Of a DNA stretch of 64,000 nt, positions 7,532 to 16,715 are shown piece by piece. The DNA lies in assembly GCA_942491735.1 (NCBI GenBank), contig CALOCN010000014.1, positions 1,612,001 to 1,676,000 on the forward strand, in the 5' to 3' direction. Made by a program: the position numbers and the translations under genes. The notes under the pieces are model-generated. The model did no database searches. It was not told the origin of the DNA and was given only the letters and a program-made list of their open reading frames with translations. How positions within the stretch are numbered: the stretch's first letter is position 1; each line of letters opens with the position of its first letter. The DNA is from CALOCN01 sp942491735. GTDB taxonomy: Bacteria; Eisenbacteria; RBG-16-71-46; JABDJR01.

Positions 7532-8361
7532 TGACCGGAGTCTGCTTCCTTGTCCCGGGACAGGGTGGGGGTATTGATGCTCCAATCGATCTCGAGCACC
7601 GCCTCGGCGGGCTGGGCCGAGTTCAACTCCACCACGGCGGAGAGGCTCATGTAGTTGCTGAGGTATCCCAGGAGCTTTCGCTCCTGTGCCTCGTACATCT
7701 CCCGGTTGTCCGGGATGCCCGGCGGGTAGTAGATCACGTTGGCTTCCCGATCGAATACGGGTTCACCCACTCCCCTGAGATAGGACTCCGCGGAACGGGT
7801 CAGTTGTTCGCCGAACGTATCCGACACGTAGGCTTCGGGCTGCAGCGCGGGAAGGCCGCGCGCCCCCGGAGCCAGGGCGAACGGGTAGTCGGGATACATC
7901 TGCAGGGTCTGACCCAGGGTCGCCGCGATGGCGTCCAGGGTGCGCTGTTCGCCCGCAATAAGAATTGAATTCGTGTCGAAGAATCCTGGAATTTCTTTGA
8001 TACTGGATACCGGCCAATGCTCCAGGATCTGCCGTACCGACCAGGCGTTGTAGGCGTTGATGAGGATGGCCCCGCGGGGTTCCTTGCCCATGATCCTGGC
8101 CAGGTCCACCGTTTCCAGGGCCCCCAGGTAGGTGTCGAGCCCCTCGGTGCCCGCCTTTGCCCAGGCGGCATAGTCGACCCCGGTCTCGGTCACGTACTCC
8201 GCGAGCAGCAGGTTGAAGGCGGCCGGATCCGGTTCGCCCGATTCCAGCGCGAACGCCGGGGCCGGGAGGCTGGACAGGACGAGGAGGGTCGAGAGACCCG
8301 TGGCGAGGAGGGCACGGGCCCGGCCGACGGGGTTCTCGGACGGGAAACACGAACGGATCAT
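7528..8361 (-). CDS. Secreted DUF547 protein
   Basis: 277 residues from the ATG at 8361, with AAGGAG upstream. Residues 1-37 form a signal peptide ending APAFA. The rest matches DUF547: an INAYNAWSVRQIL helix, the SSIKEIPGFF segment, a LDAIAATL helix, and a C-terminal region with Pro-Ala-Leu then Tyr. In this protein family the last part usually carries a Cys-Pro, which is replaced by GLPAL here. The function of DUF547 is unknown; a transglutaminase-like fold has been proposed for related groups. It heads the operon with the methyltransferase and LeuA-family genes. Confidence 0.8.
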   Translation of the reverse strand: MIRSCFPSENPVGRARALLATGLSTLLVLSSLPAPAFALESGEPDPAAFNLLLAEYVTETGVDYAAWAKAGTEGLDTYLGALETVDLARIMGKEPRGAILINAYNAWSVRQILEHWPVSSIKEIPGFFDTNSILIAGEQRTLDAIAATLGQTLQMYPDYPFALAPGARGLPALQPEAYVSDTFGEQLTRSAESYLRGVGEPVFDREANVIYYPPGIPDNREMYEAQERKLLGYLSNYMSLSAVVELNSAQPAEAVLEIDWSINTPTLSRDKEADSGQ

Positions 8362-8428
8362 GGAACAGGGACTCCTTGCCGGTCGGGGCGGGAATACCGG
8401 GCGGATGGGCGTGGTAGGGGCGTCCGGG

Positions 8429-8456
8429 TTGACACTCCAACCGACGTTTCTATAAT
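8429..8456 (+). promoter_or_regulatory. Consensus sigma70 promoter of the Gld-type ABC operon
   Basis: Perfect TTGACA at 8429-8434 and perfect TATAAT at 8451-8456 with a 16-base spacer. The predicted transcript start is about 48 bases before the first ATG at 8511. The DUF547 gene reads the other way, and its start lies 68 bases upstream. Confidence 0.85.
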
Positions 8457-8510
8457 ACCTCGCCTCTCCGAAACGATGCCAGCCTGGCAAACCATGAGGA
8501 CAACCGAAAC

Positions 8511-9464
8511 ATGATCGCTGTTGACGGATTGGTTAAACGCTACGGGGCCTTCACCGCCGTTCGCGGGGTGTCGTTCGAGGTCCGGCAGGGGGAGGTCCTG
8601 GGCTTCCTGGGACCCAACGGTGCCGGCAAGACGACCACCATGCGCATGCTGACCGGGTATATCCCGGCCGACGAGGGTCGGGCCAGCGTGGCGGGATTCG
8701 AGGTCCAGACCCAGCCGCTGGAGGTGCGCAAGCGCCTGGGCTACCTCCCGGAAAGCGCGCCGCTCTACGAGGATATGGCCACGGTGGACTACCTGATGTG
8801 GTCGGCCGAAATGCGCGATATCCCCCCTTCCGAGCGACGCAGGAGCGTGCGGAAGGTGATCGACGTCTGTGGGCTCGGGCCGGCCCTGGCCAAGAACATC
8901 GGCCAGCTGTCCAAGGGGTACCGGCAACGGGTGGGTCTGGCCCAGGCCCTGGTCCACGAACCGGAGGTCCTGATCCTGGATGAGCCCACCAGCGGGCTGG
9001 ATCCCAACCAGATCGTGGAGATCCGCAGCCTCATCAAGGAGATCGGGCAGGAGAAAACGGTCATTCTCTCCACGCACATCCTGCCCGAGGTTTCCGCGAC
9101 CTGTGACCGGGTGATCATCATCGCCGGCGGCAAGCTGGTCGGGTCCGGGACCCCGGATGAGCTCATGGCGCGGGCCGGTGGGGGAACCGGGGTGGTGGCC
9201 ACCCTGCGTGGGGACGGGAAGGACATCGAGGGAGGGCTGGCCGCGGCGGAGTTCACCGAAGCGGTGGAGTTCCTGGCCGCGGATGGGGACCGGCTTCGCT
9301 ACCGGATCCGGGCCGCCCAGGGGGTGGATGCGCACCGGCTCGCCGAAGGGGTGTCCGGTTTCGCCGCCCTGCGGGGATGGGCGCTCAGCGAGCTTCGCCC
9401 CGACGCGGCGAGTCTCGAGGATGTCTTCCGGGAGTTGACCACCGGCGAGGAGGGGAACGCATGA
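8511..9464 (+). CDS. ABC transporter ATPase, GldA/NosF type
   Basis: 317 residues. The ATPase core has Walker A GPNGAGKTT (about residues 34-42), signature LSKGYRQR (about 133) and Walker B VLILDEPTSGLDP (about 153), followed by a switch His in STHILPEV. A C-terminal domain of about 100 residues follows, as in GldA. It is the first gene of an operon with an ABC-2 permease, a GldG-family protein and a DUF4340 protein. In Bacteroidetes the homologous set takes part in gliding; elsewhere the role is unknown and probably concerns cell-envelope export. Confidence 0.88.
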   Translation: MIAVDGLVKRYGAFTAVRGVSFEVRQGEVLGFLGPNGAGKTTTMRMLTGYIPADEGRASVAGFEVQTQPLEVRKRLGYLPESAPLYEDMATVDYLMWSAEMRDIPPSERRRSVRKVIDVCGLGPALAKNIGQLSKGYRQRVGLAQALVHEPEVLILDEPTSGLDPNQIVEIRSLIKEIGQEKTVILSTHILPEVSATCDRVIIIAGGKLVGSGTPDELMARAGGGTGVVATLRGDGKDIEGGLAAAEFTEAVEFLAADGDRLRYRIRAAQGVDAHRLAEGVSGFAALRGWALSELRPDAASLEDVFRELTTGEEGNA

Positions 9465-10177
9465 GTGGAATCAAGGCGGTTTTCAAACGGGAGCTGATGG
9501 GCTACTTCAACTCGCCCATCGCCTACATCTTCATGGTGGTCTTCCTGCTCTCGGCATCGTGGCTCTTCTTCCGCGGCTACTTCCTCTATGGCCAGGCGGA
9601 TCTGCGACCCTTCTTCGCGCTGCTTCCCTGGATGTTTCTGTTCTTTGTCCCGGCCGTGTCCATGCGGCTGTGGGCCGAGGAACGCAAGATGGGCACGGCG
9701 GAGATCCTGCTCACCCTGCCGGTGCGGGACGGCGAGGTCATCGTGGGCAAGTTCCTCGCGGGTCTTACCCTGGTCTCCCTCACCGTGCTCCTGGAATTCC
9801 CCCTGGTGCTGCTCACCGCCTATCTGGGGAACCTGGACCCGGGTCCGGTGATCGGCGGGTTCCTGGGTAGCGTGTTCCTGGGGGCGGCCTATCTGGCCAT
9901 CGGGATGTTCATTTCATCCCTGACCGAGAACCAGATCATCGCCTTCATCGTCGGGGTGGTGGCCTGCTTCGCCCTCTTCATCATCGGGGAGAACTTCGTG
10001 CTGTTGACCGCACCCACCAGCATCGCTCCGCTCCTGCGCTCCCTGGGGCTGGGAGCCCACTTCGAGAGCATCGGCCGGGGGGTCATCGACTCGCGCGACG
10101 TCATCTACTACGTGAGCGTCACCGCGTTCTTCCTCTTCCTCAATCAACAGGTCCTGTCCGGAAGGAGGTGGGCGTGA
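9461..10177 (+). CDS. ABC-2 permease, GldF type
   Basis: 238 residues with six hydrophobic segments. It begins IKAVFKRELMGYFNSPIAYIFM, the typical start of GldF/NosY-type permeases, and contains MRLWAEERKMGTAEILLTLPV, the conserved cytoplasmic loop of ABC-2 permeases. The ATG at 9461 overlaps the ATPase stop codon (ATGA). It would form the channel partner of the ATPase. Confidence 0.88.
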   Translation: MSGIKAVFKRELMGYFNSPIAYIFMVVFLLSASWLFFRGYFLYGQADLRPFFALLPWMFLFFVPAVSMRLWAEERKMGTAEILLTLPVRDGEVIVGKFLAGLTLVSLTVLLEFPLVLLTAYLGNLDPGPVIGGFLGSVFLGAAYLAIGMFISSLTENQIIAFIVGVVACFALFIIGENFVLLTAPTSIAPLLRSLGLGAHFESIGRGVIDSRDVIYYVSVTAFFLFLNQQVLSGRRWA

Positions 10178-11751
10178 TGCAGTCGCTTTCGAACAACCCA
10201 ATCCTGCGGACCCTGATCGTGTTGTTGATCCTCGTCTCGGTGGGGCTCCTGGGAAGCCGGTTCGCCACCCGGTTGGATCTCACCCAGAACAAGGAATTCA
10301 CCCTGAGCGGTTCCACCGGCAACGTGCTGGAACGGCTCGATGACCTGGTGAACGTGAAGGTGTACTTCTCGAAGAACCTGCCCTCGTATCTCGCCACCCT
10401 GGACCGCCAGGTCAAGGACCTGCTCGACGAGTACGAGGCCGCGGCCAACGGCCGGCTGACCGTCGAGTTCATCGACCCGGACGAGGATCCGGCCCTGGCC
10501 CAGTCGGTACAGATGATGGGGATCCCCAAGCTGCAGTTGAGCCAGTACCAGGAGGAACGGGCCGAGGTCATGACCGCGTTCCTGGGCATCGCGGTGCAGT
10601 ACGAGGATCAGACCGAGGTCATTCCCATCGTGCAGAACATCACCCGGCTGGAGTACGACCTCACCTCGGCCATCGTCAAGGTGAGTACGGACGAGCGGAC
10701 GGTGGGCATCGCGGTCACCGGGGCCGCGGCCCAGAACGCGCAGGTCTTCGAACAGGTCCTGGGGGAGCAGTACACCACCCGCGCGGTGGACCTCAACGCC
10801 GCCGAGGTCCCGTTCGACATCACCACCCTGGTGGTGATCGACGACGACACCTGGAGCGACGAGGCCCTCTACCGGATCGACCAGTTTGTCATGCGGGGTG
10901 GGCGGTTGCTCGCCTTCGCCAACGCGGTCAACGTGGACCTGAACACCCTGCAGGCGAGGCCCCGCCAGGTGCGCATGGGAGAGCTCCTGCGTTCCTACGG
11001 CGTGGAGGTCCTGAGCACCCTGGTCGTCGATGCCCAGGCCCCCCTGGTCAGCTTCGACGTGGGGTTCGTGATCCCGCTCTCGCTGCGCTACCCCTGGTTC
11101 GTCCAGTCCCTGGATACCGGGCTTTCGCGCGACAACGCGATCACCAGCGATCTCCAGTCCCTGGTCCTGCCCTGGACGAGCCCGCTGCGGCTCTCCGCGC
11201 CGGACTCGGGGGGAGCGGTCAGCGCCGAGGTGCTGGCCCGGTCCTCGGAGCGCTCCTTTGCCAAGAGCGCACCGTGGGATCTCAACCCCCAGTCCAAGGT
11301 GACCCCGCCGGATGCCTTCGAGGCCCAGGACCTGGCGGTGGCGCTCAGTGGGTCGTTCACCTCCCGTTGGGCCGATGGGTCCCCCGTGCCGGGCGATACC
11401 ACCGGCACGGCGGCTGCCGGTCCGCAGACCAGCCCCGAGACCCGCATCGTCGTGGTGGGGAGCTGGAACCTCGTGGACGGGCGATTCCTGCAGCAGTACC
11501 AGAACAACGCGCTCTTCCTCGCCAACGCGGTCGACTGGATGACCCTGGGCACGGACCTCATCGAGATCCGGTCCCGGGCCGCGGTGGACCGGCCGCTGCG
11601 GGAGGTCGATGAGGACCGGCGCGGATTGCTCAAGGCGCTGGCCGTGTTCGCGGTGCCCTTCCTGGTCACCGCTTTCGGAATCCTGCGCTGGCGCTGGCAA
11701 GGCGCCAAGCGACGACGTGACGCCGTCGAGTTCGGTGGAGGTGCGGCATGA
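10177..11751 (+). CDS. GldG-family ABC auxiliary protein
   Basis: 524 residues. The ATG at 10177 sits eight bases after AAGGAGG and overlaps the permease stop codon (TGATG); an upstream GTG at 10168 is inside the ribosome site. Residues about 8-25 form an N-terminal membrane anchor. The segment DLTQNKEFTLS and the following VKVYFSKNLPSYL are typical of the ABC_transp_aux (GldG) family. The C-terminus has a second membrane segment (VFAVPFLVTAFGILRW). Most of the protein should lie outside the cytoplasm. It works with the ATPase and permease. Confidence 0.85.
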   Translation: MQSLSNNPILRTLIVLLILVSVGLLGSRFATRLDLTQNKEFTLSGSTGNVLERLDDLVNVKVYFSKNLPSYLATLDRQVKDLLDEYEAAANGRLTVEFIDPDEDPALAQSVQMMGIPKLQLSQYQEERAEVMTAFLGIAVQYEDQTEVIPIVQNITRLEYDLTSAIVKVSTDERTVGIAVTGAAAQNAQVFEQVLGEQYTTRAVDLNAAEVPFDITTLVVIDDDTWSDEALYRIDQFVMRGGRLLAFANAVNVDLNTLQARPRQVRMGELLRSYGVEVLSTLVVDAQAPLVSFDVGFVIPLSLRYPWFVQSLDTGLSRDNAITSDLQSLVLPWTSPLRLSAPDSGGAVSAEVLARSSERSFAKSAPWDLNPQSKVTPPDAFEAQDLAVALSGSFTSRWADGSPVPGDTTGTAAAGPQTSPETRIVVVGSWNLVDGRFLQQYQNNALFLANAVDWMTLGTDLIEIRSRAAVDRPLREVDEDRRGLLKALAVFAVPFLVTAFGILRWRWQGAKRRRDAVEFGGGAA

Positions 11752-12704
11752 ACCGATCGTTCCTGATCCTGGTCGGGGTGGCGGTGGTGCTGATTGCCCT
11801 CGTCCTTGTCCTGGCCAATCCCTTCAAGGACAACATCCACTCGGATCGCGAGACCTCCGGATTCTTCGCCGGCGGGGCTCCCGCCGGTGTGGCGCGGATC
11901 GAGATCCAGGCGCCGGGGTCCGACCCGACCGTGCTTGCTCGCGGCGGGGCCGGCTGGGTGGTGGCCAGCCGGAACGACTACCCGGCCGACACCACCGCGG
12001 TGGGTGCGTTGCTGCGCGCGCTGGAGGGAGCGACTTCCCAGGGCGTCGCCTCGACCAACCCGGAGAACCAGTCCAAGTTCGAGGTCGACGCATCCGGAGT
12101 GCGGGTGAAGGTCTCGGGAAGCGACGGTGCGGTGGCCGCGGACTTCTTCGTGGGCAAGGGGGGGAGCGACTTCACCACTAGCTACGCGCGCGCCGAGGGA
12201 AGCGACGAGGTCCACGTGGTGCGCGGGCTCAACAAGAATCTCTTCACCCGGGCCCAGGGTTTCCGGGACCGGGTCCTGCTGCGGACCGACCCCGCCGCTA
12301 TCCGGGAAATCCGGTCGGAGAGCGCCGCGGCGACCTGGACCCTGGCCCAGGGGGATTCGGGGTGGGTCGTGGTGGCCGATGGGGACACTTCCGCGGCCCG
12401 GACCCAGAATGCGGAGCAGATTTCCCGCAGCCTGGCCGCCTTCAACGCGGACGGGTTTGCCGACGACATCCCCGACTCCGTGGACACCGGACTGGGGGAG
12501 GCCCACGCGACCCTGACCGTGATCGGGGTGGACGGGGAAGAGACCGTGTTGACGGTAGGGGAGATGAACTCCGCGAGCCAGCGCTACCTGACCTCCTCCA
12601 GGCGGGAGGGAACGGTCTATCTCATCGGGGACTGGCGGATCACCAACCTGCTCAAGCCGGTGGCCGACCTGCTTCCCGAGGAGCCGGACCCGGGCAGTCC
12701 GTAG
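11748..12704 (+). CDS. DUF4340 membrane-anchored protein
   Basis: 318 residues. An N-terminal anchor (LILVGVAVVLIALVLVL) is followed by the DUF4340 pattern of repeated beta units. The two clear units are VARIEIQAPG with GGAGWVVAS, and IREIRSESAAATWTLAQGDSGW. DUF4340 genes commonly follow GldA-GldF-GldG sets. The ATG overlaps the GldG-type stop codon by four bases. No catalytic residue is evident; an extracytoplasmic structural role is inferred. Confidence 0.8.
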   Translation: MNRSFLILVGVAVVLIALVLVLANPFKDNIHSDRETSGFFAGGAPAGVARIEIQAPGSDPTVLARGGAGWVVASRNDYPADTTAVGALLRALEGATSQGVASTNPENQSKFEVDASGVRVKVSGSDGAVAADFFVGKGGSDFTTSYARAEGSDEVHVVRGLNKNLFTRAQGFRDRVLLRTDPAAIREIRSESAAATWTLAQGDSGWVVVADGDTSAARTQNAEQISRSLAAFNADGFADDIPDSVDTGLGEAHATLTVIGVDGEETVLTVGEMNSASQRYLTSSRREGTVYLIGDWRITNLLKPVADLLPEEPDPGSP

Positions 12705-12746
12705 CGGACGCGCCAGCCTGGACGATGGGAACGCCGGGTGGACATG

Positions 12747-12780
12747 GGAACGCCCGGCCCCCATGGGGACCGGGCGTTCC
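12747..12780. terminator. Bidirectional hairpin terminator
   Basis: GGAACGCCCGG at 12747-12757 pairs with CCGGGCGTTCC at 12770-12780, and the inner bases CCCC/GGGG can extend the stem. It separates the convergent DUF4340 and STAS genes. There is no long T-run on either side. Confidence 0.6.
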
Positions 12781-12808
12781 GGTTTCCGGAGCTGCCGCGG
12801 GAACCCGG

Positions 12809-13153
12809 CTAGCTGGCCGAGAAGGCGCCCATGGCCTCGTCCACGGAGTCGTGCACCGTGAAGAGCGACCACACACCGGTCACCACGAACGCACGGCGCG
12901 CGCGATCGCTGACGTTGCAGACCCGCAGGACGCCGCCGGTGTTGGTGATGCTCGACTGCACGGCGATGATGACGCCGATGCCGGTCGAGTTCACGAAGCT
13001 GGCCTTTTCCATGTCGAGGAGGAACTTCCTCTCCCCCTCGTCGAGCTTGGCCGTGACCTCGTCCTTGAGCTGGAAGGTGTCAGGACCGCCTTCGAGATTC
13101 GACTTGAGGACGATCTGGATCACGTCCCCTTCCTTGTCTATGCTGAACTTCAT
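12809..13153 (-). CDS. STAS-domain anti-sigma factor antagonist-like protein (copy 2)
   Basis: 114 residues forming a single STAS domain. The phospho-acceptor site is in SFVNSTGIGVII, where the Ser is at the position phosphorylated in SpoIIAA and RsbV. Strands begin KFSIDKEGDVIQIVLKSNLEG. The ATG at 13153 follows AAGGAGA; a TTG codon directly before it is a less likely start. It lies 30 bases after a paralogue of the same length. No anti-sigma kinase or sigma factor gene lies in the window, so its partner is elsewhere. Confidence 0.85.
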   Translation of the reverse strand: MKFSIDKEGDVIQIVLKSNLEGGPDTFQLKDEVTAKLDEGERKFLLDMEKASFVNSTGIGVIIAVQSSITNTGGVLRVCNVSDRARRAFVVTGVWSLFTVHDSVDEAMGAFSAS

Positions 13154-13183
13154 CAACCGTCTCCTTCTGTCAACGAAATGGGA

Positions 13184-13528
13184 TCAGGCCTTCGCAAAGG
13201 CCCGGATCGCCTCATCACAATCATAGTAGGACTCGAAGACTTCCAGGAGCTTGGTGATCATCATGATCCTGGAGACCTTCTCGTTGGCGTTGCAGAGCTT
13301 CATCTGCCCGCCCGCGTTCTGAATACTGGTGAACACCGACACGATGATGCCCACGCCGGTGGAATTGACGAAATCGACCTTGTTCATGTTGAGGAGGATC
13401 TTGCGTTCCCCCTCCTCGAGGAGGTCGGTAACCGCCTCCTTGATCTTGTAGGTGTCCGGCCCTCCGACCAGGTCCCCCTTGAGGTCGAAGATGACGACAT
13501 CGCCATCCTTGCGGTGGCTGAACTTCAT
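13184..13528 (-). CDS. STAS-domain anti-sigma factor antagonist-like protein (copy 1)
   Basis: 114 residues, the same length as the next gene and clearly paralogous (MKFS start, LVGGPDTYKIKEAV, DFVNSTGVGIIVSV). The phospho-Ser site NSTG is intact. The ATG at 13528 follows GAGGAG; the longer frame upstream has no ribosome site. Tandem duplication is the likely origin. The family switches partner proteins by phosphorylation in general-stress or phosphatase pathways. Confidence 0.85.
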   Translation of the reverse strand: MKFSHRKDGDVVIFDLKGDLVGGPDTYKIKEAVTDLLEEGERKILLNMNKVDFVNSTGVGIIVSVFTSIQNAGGQMKLCNANEKVSRIMMITKLLEVFESYYDCDEAIRAFAKA

Positions 13529-13631
13529 GGGATCGAATCTCCTCGGTTTCGGCCAGTTCTGGTTCCGGGTACAAAGGGCGAGGTCAAGAGGATAGGGGGC
13601 CTCCGAACCCTTAGCAAGAGAAAGACACCGG

Positions 13632-13661
13632 TTGACCGAAGTCAAACGCCGGTGCTAGCTT
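13632..13661 (+). promoter_or_regulatory. Candidate promoter for the EF-G-like gene
   Basis: TTGACC at 13632-13637 and TAGCTT at 13656-13661 with an 18-base spacer. The leader to the GTG codon would be about 145 bases. A second TTGACA at 13693-13698 has no matching -10 element. Confidence 0.35.
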
Positions 13662-13809
13662 GGAGCGGTTAGACCCCACTGTTTCGAGGCGGTTGACAAC
13701 CAGCCCGGCGCCCCATCCCCGCGGGCGCGTGGGTCCTCGACCCGTCATCGATGCCCGGATTCGTGCCGGGCGGTCAGAACGCGACTTGGGTGCGTCATAG
13801 GAGGCCGAC

Positions 13810-15888
13810 GTGAAGGACCATGCAACCGACAGTTTGAGGAACATCGCGCTTATTGGACATGGAGGCTGCGGGAAGTCCAGCCTCGGCGAAGCGGTGCTCT
13901 ACGACATGAAGTCCATTTCGCGACTCGGCAGCACGGATGCCGGTAGCCTCACTCTCGACTACACCCCGGCCGAACACAAGCGCAAGATCTCCCTCCAGGT
14001 CGCTACCGGTTTCGGGGAGTGGCGCGACAACAAGATCAACATCCTGGACACCCCCGGGTTCGACGACTTCGTCGGCGAGGTGACGGCGGCCCTGCATGTC
14101 GCGGACAGCGCGCTCCTGGTGCTCAATGCGGTATCGGGGGTGGAAGGCGGGGCGGAACGCACCTTCGAGATGGCGCGGAAACAGAAGATCCCCACCCTGG
14201 TCTGCGTGAGCATGATGGACAAGGAAAACGCCGACTTCGACAGGACCATCGCCCAGGCGCAGGAGTCGCTTTCCCACAAGCTGGTTCCGCTGCAGCTCCC
14301 GGTCGGGCAGGGCGCGGACTTCAAGGGCCTCATCGACCTGTTCAAGATGAAGGCCTACATGTACACCGATGCCTCGCACACGCCCAAGGAAGAGGAGATC
14401 CCCGCGGAACTGCGGGAAAAGGCCGAGGCGGCCCGGGAGAAGATGATCGAGGCGGTGGCGGAGTTCGACGACACGGTGATCGAGAAGTACCTGGAAGGGG
14501 AAGCGCTGACCGACAAGGAAATCCTTTCCGCCCTGCGGTTGGGGGTGGCCAAGGGAGGCGCGTATCCCACCATGGTGGCCAGCGCGACGAAGAACATCGG
14601 GATCCGCCGCATGCTGGACACCTTCGTGGTCTGCTTTCCTTCCCCCGCCGATCACCCCCAGAAGCAGATCACGGACGGGGAGAAGACGGTGCTCGAGTGT
14701 CGCGCCGACGGTCCCCTGGCCGCCCAGGTCTTCAAGACGGTCATCGAGCCCCATCTCGGGGAGATGTCCCTCATCAAGGTCTGCTCGGGGACGCTTCACT
14801 CCGGTAGCGAGGCCTACAACGCCAATCGCAGCTCCGCCGAGAAGATGGGCCAGCTCTATCTGCTGCAGGGCAAGGAGCGGCACGAGGTCGCCCAACTGGT
14901 GGCGGGGGACATCGGGGCGGCGGTGAAGCTCAAGCACACCCACACCGGGGACACGCTGACCCTGAAGGCGGAGCCCATCGAACTGGCCCCCATCGACTTC
15001 CCGGCCACCACGTCCAAGGAAGCGGTGGTCGCGGTCAACAAGGGGGACGAGGACAAGATCGGTCTCGCCATGCACAAGATCATGGAAGAGGACCCCACCG
15101 TGCGCCTCGAGGGGGACCCCGAGATGCACCAGCAGCTCCTGCACGCCATGGGCGAGCTCCACATCGAGATCGTCAAGGAGAAGCTCCGCGAGCGGCACAT
15201 CGAGATCGATGTCAAGCGTCCCCGCATCCACTACCGGGAGACCATCCGGAAGTCGGCCAAGGGCCAGGGTCGCTACAAGAAGCAGACCGGCGGCCGGGGG
15301 CAGTTCGGGGACGCCTGGCTTCGCCTGGAGCCCCAGCCGGGACAGGGGTTCGAGTTCGCCAGTGAGGTCGTGGGCGGTGTCGTTCCCAGCAAGTTCATTC
15401 CCGCCGTGGAGAAGGGCGTGGTCGAGGCCATGACCCGGGGGACGGTGGCCGGGTATCCGGTGGTGGACGTGAAGGTCGTCATCTATGACGGGTCGTACCA
15501 CGCGGTCGACTCGAGTGAGAATTCCTTCAAGGTCGCCGGGTCCATGGCATTCAAGAAGGTCATGAAGGACGCCGGGCCGGTGCTGCTCGAGCCCATCGTG
15601 GAGTTGGCGGTGTGGGTGCCCGAGGACCACACCGGCGATGTGATGGGGGACCTGAGTTCCCGCCGCGGCCGGATCCTCGGCATGGTGCCGGAGGGGAAGG
15701 GGCAGTTGGTCAAGGCGCATGTCCCCGAAGGTGAGCTGTACCACTACGGGGCCCAGTTGCGTTCCCTTTCCCAGGGACGCGGCCGCTTCCTGTCGACCTT
15801 CCATGCCTACGAGGAAGTCCCGCGCGACATGGCCGACAGGATCATCGAGGAAGCCAAGGCCGCACTCGAAGAGTCGGTATCCCACTAG
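13810..15888 (+). CDS. Elongation factor G-like GTPase (EF-G2 type)
   Basis: 692 residues from a GTG at 13810 with AGGAGG six bases upstream. G1 is GHGGCGKSS (residues 16-24), G3 is LDTPGFDDF (about 79-87). The G4 motif is SMMDKE instead of the NKxD of canonical EF-G. All five EF-G domains are present, with domain IV near KRPRIHYRETI. It differs from translational FusA in the P-loop and the G4 motif, which marks the EF-G-like paralogue found in many bacteria. The function of that paralogue is not settled. It is followed by yebC after 41 bases. Confidence 0.83.
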   Translation: MKDHATDSLRNIALIGHGGCGKSSLGEAVLYDMKSISRLGSTDAGSLTLDYTPAEHKRKISLQVATGFGEWRDNKINILDTPGFDDFVGEVTAALHVADSALLVLNAVSGVEGGAERTFEMARKQKIPTLVCVSMMDKENADFDRTIAQAQESLSHKLVPLQLPVGQGADFKGLIDLFKMKAYMYTDASHTPKEEEIPAELREKAEAAREKMIEAVAEFDDTVIEKYLEGEALTDKEILSALRLGVAKGGAYPTMVASATKNIGIRRMLDTFVVCFPSPADHPQKQITDGEKTVLECRADGPLAAQVFKTVIEPHLGEMSLIKVCSGTLHSGSEAYNANRSSAEKMGQLYLLQGKERHEVAQLVAGDIGAAVKLKHTHTGDTLTLKAEPIELAPIDFPATTSKEAVVAVNKGDEDKIGLAMHKIMEEDPTVRLEGDPEMHQQLLHAMGELHIEIVKEKLRERHIEIDVKRPRIHYRETIRKSAKGQGRYKKQTGGRGQFGDAWLRLEPQPGQGFEFASEVVGGVVPSKFIPAVEKGVVEAMTRGTVAGYPVVDVKVVIYDGSYHAVDSSENSFKVAGSMAFKKVMKDAGPVLLEPIVELAVWVPEDHTGDVMGDLSSRRGRILGMVPEGKGQLVKAHVPEGELYHYGAQLRSLSQGRGRFLSTFHAYEEVPRDMADRIIEEAKAALEESVSH

Positions 15889-15929
15889 CAACCACCAGGC
15901 GAACACAGCCCGAGCGACGAGGAACAGGA

Positions 15930-16682
15930 ATGTCCGGACATTCGAAATGGTCGACCATCAAGCGCAAGAAGGGGGCCGCCGATGCCGCCCGGGGGCGCAT
16001 CTTCACCCGTCTTATCCGCGAGATCACCATCGCGGCGCGCAGCGGGGGGAGCGGGGACGTGGAGTCCAACCCGCGCCTGCGCACCGCCGTGGCCGCGGCC
16101 AAGGCGGCCAACATGCCCAAGGACAACATCGAGCGGGCCATCAAGAAGGGGACCGGGGACCTCGAGGGGGCGGCGGCGTTCGAGGAAGTCGTCTACGAGG
16201 GCTATGGGCCGTTCGGGGTGGCGGTCCTGGTCGAGATCGTCACCGACAACCGGAACCGCACCGCCAGCGAGGTGCGCCACGTGTTCACCAAACATGGAGG
16301 CAACCTCGGCGCCACCGGATCCGTGGCCTGGATCTTCGAACCCAAGGGGGTGATCCAGGTTGCCAGGGCCGGGGTCAGCGAGGAAGCGATCATGGAGGCG
16401 GCGATGGAGGCCGGGGCGGAGGACGTCCAGGGGGACGACGACGACGTCTGGCGGGTGATCACCGCCGCCGGGGACCTGCATGCGGTGCTCAACGCGATCG
16501 AGACCCACGGGATCACCGTGGCCGAGGCCGGATTGGATCGCTTTCCCACCAACACCAAGACCCTGGGCGAGGACGAGGCGGGCAAGTTCCTCAAGTTCTT
16601 CGACATGCTCGAGGAGCAGGACGACGTCCAGAAGGCGTTCGCGAACTTCGAGATTCCCGATAGTGTCCTCGAGAAGCTCTGA
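15930..16682 (+). CDS. YebC/PmpR-family protein
   Basis: 250 residues, the normal family length. It begins MSGHSKWSTIKRKKGAADA, the family signature, followed by RGRIFTRLIREI and NMPKDNIERAIKKG. Members act as translation factors that relieve ribosome stalling at proline stretches or as transcription regulators. In many genomes yebC is next to ruvC; here ruvC-ruvA is about 7 kb away, separated by the YihY, DUF2203, GIY-YIG and amylase genes. Confidence 0.93.
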   Translation: MSGHSKWSTIKRKKGAADAARGRIFTRLIREITIAARSGGSGDVESNPRLRTAVAAAKAANMPKDNIERAIKKGTGDLEGAAAFEEVVYEGYGPFGVAVLVEIVTDNRNRTASEVRHVFTKHGGNLGATGSVAWIFEPKGVIQVARAGVSEEAIMEAAMEAGAEDVQGDDDDVWRVITAAGDLHAVLNAIETHGITVAEAGLDRFPTNTKTLGEDEAGKFLKFFDMLEEQDDVQKAFANFEIPDSVLEKL

Positions 16683-16715
16683 CCAGGCCAGGCCACCCGG
16701 ACGCGTCGCCGCCCC

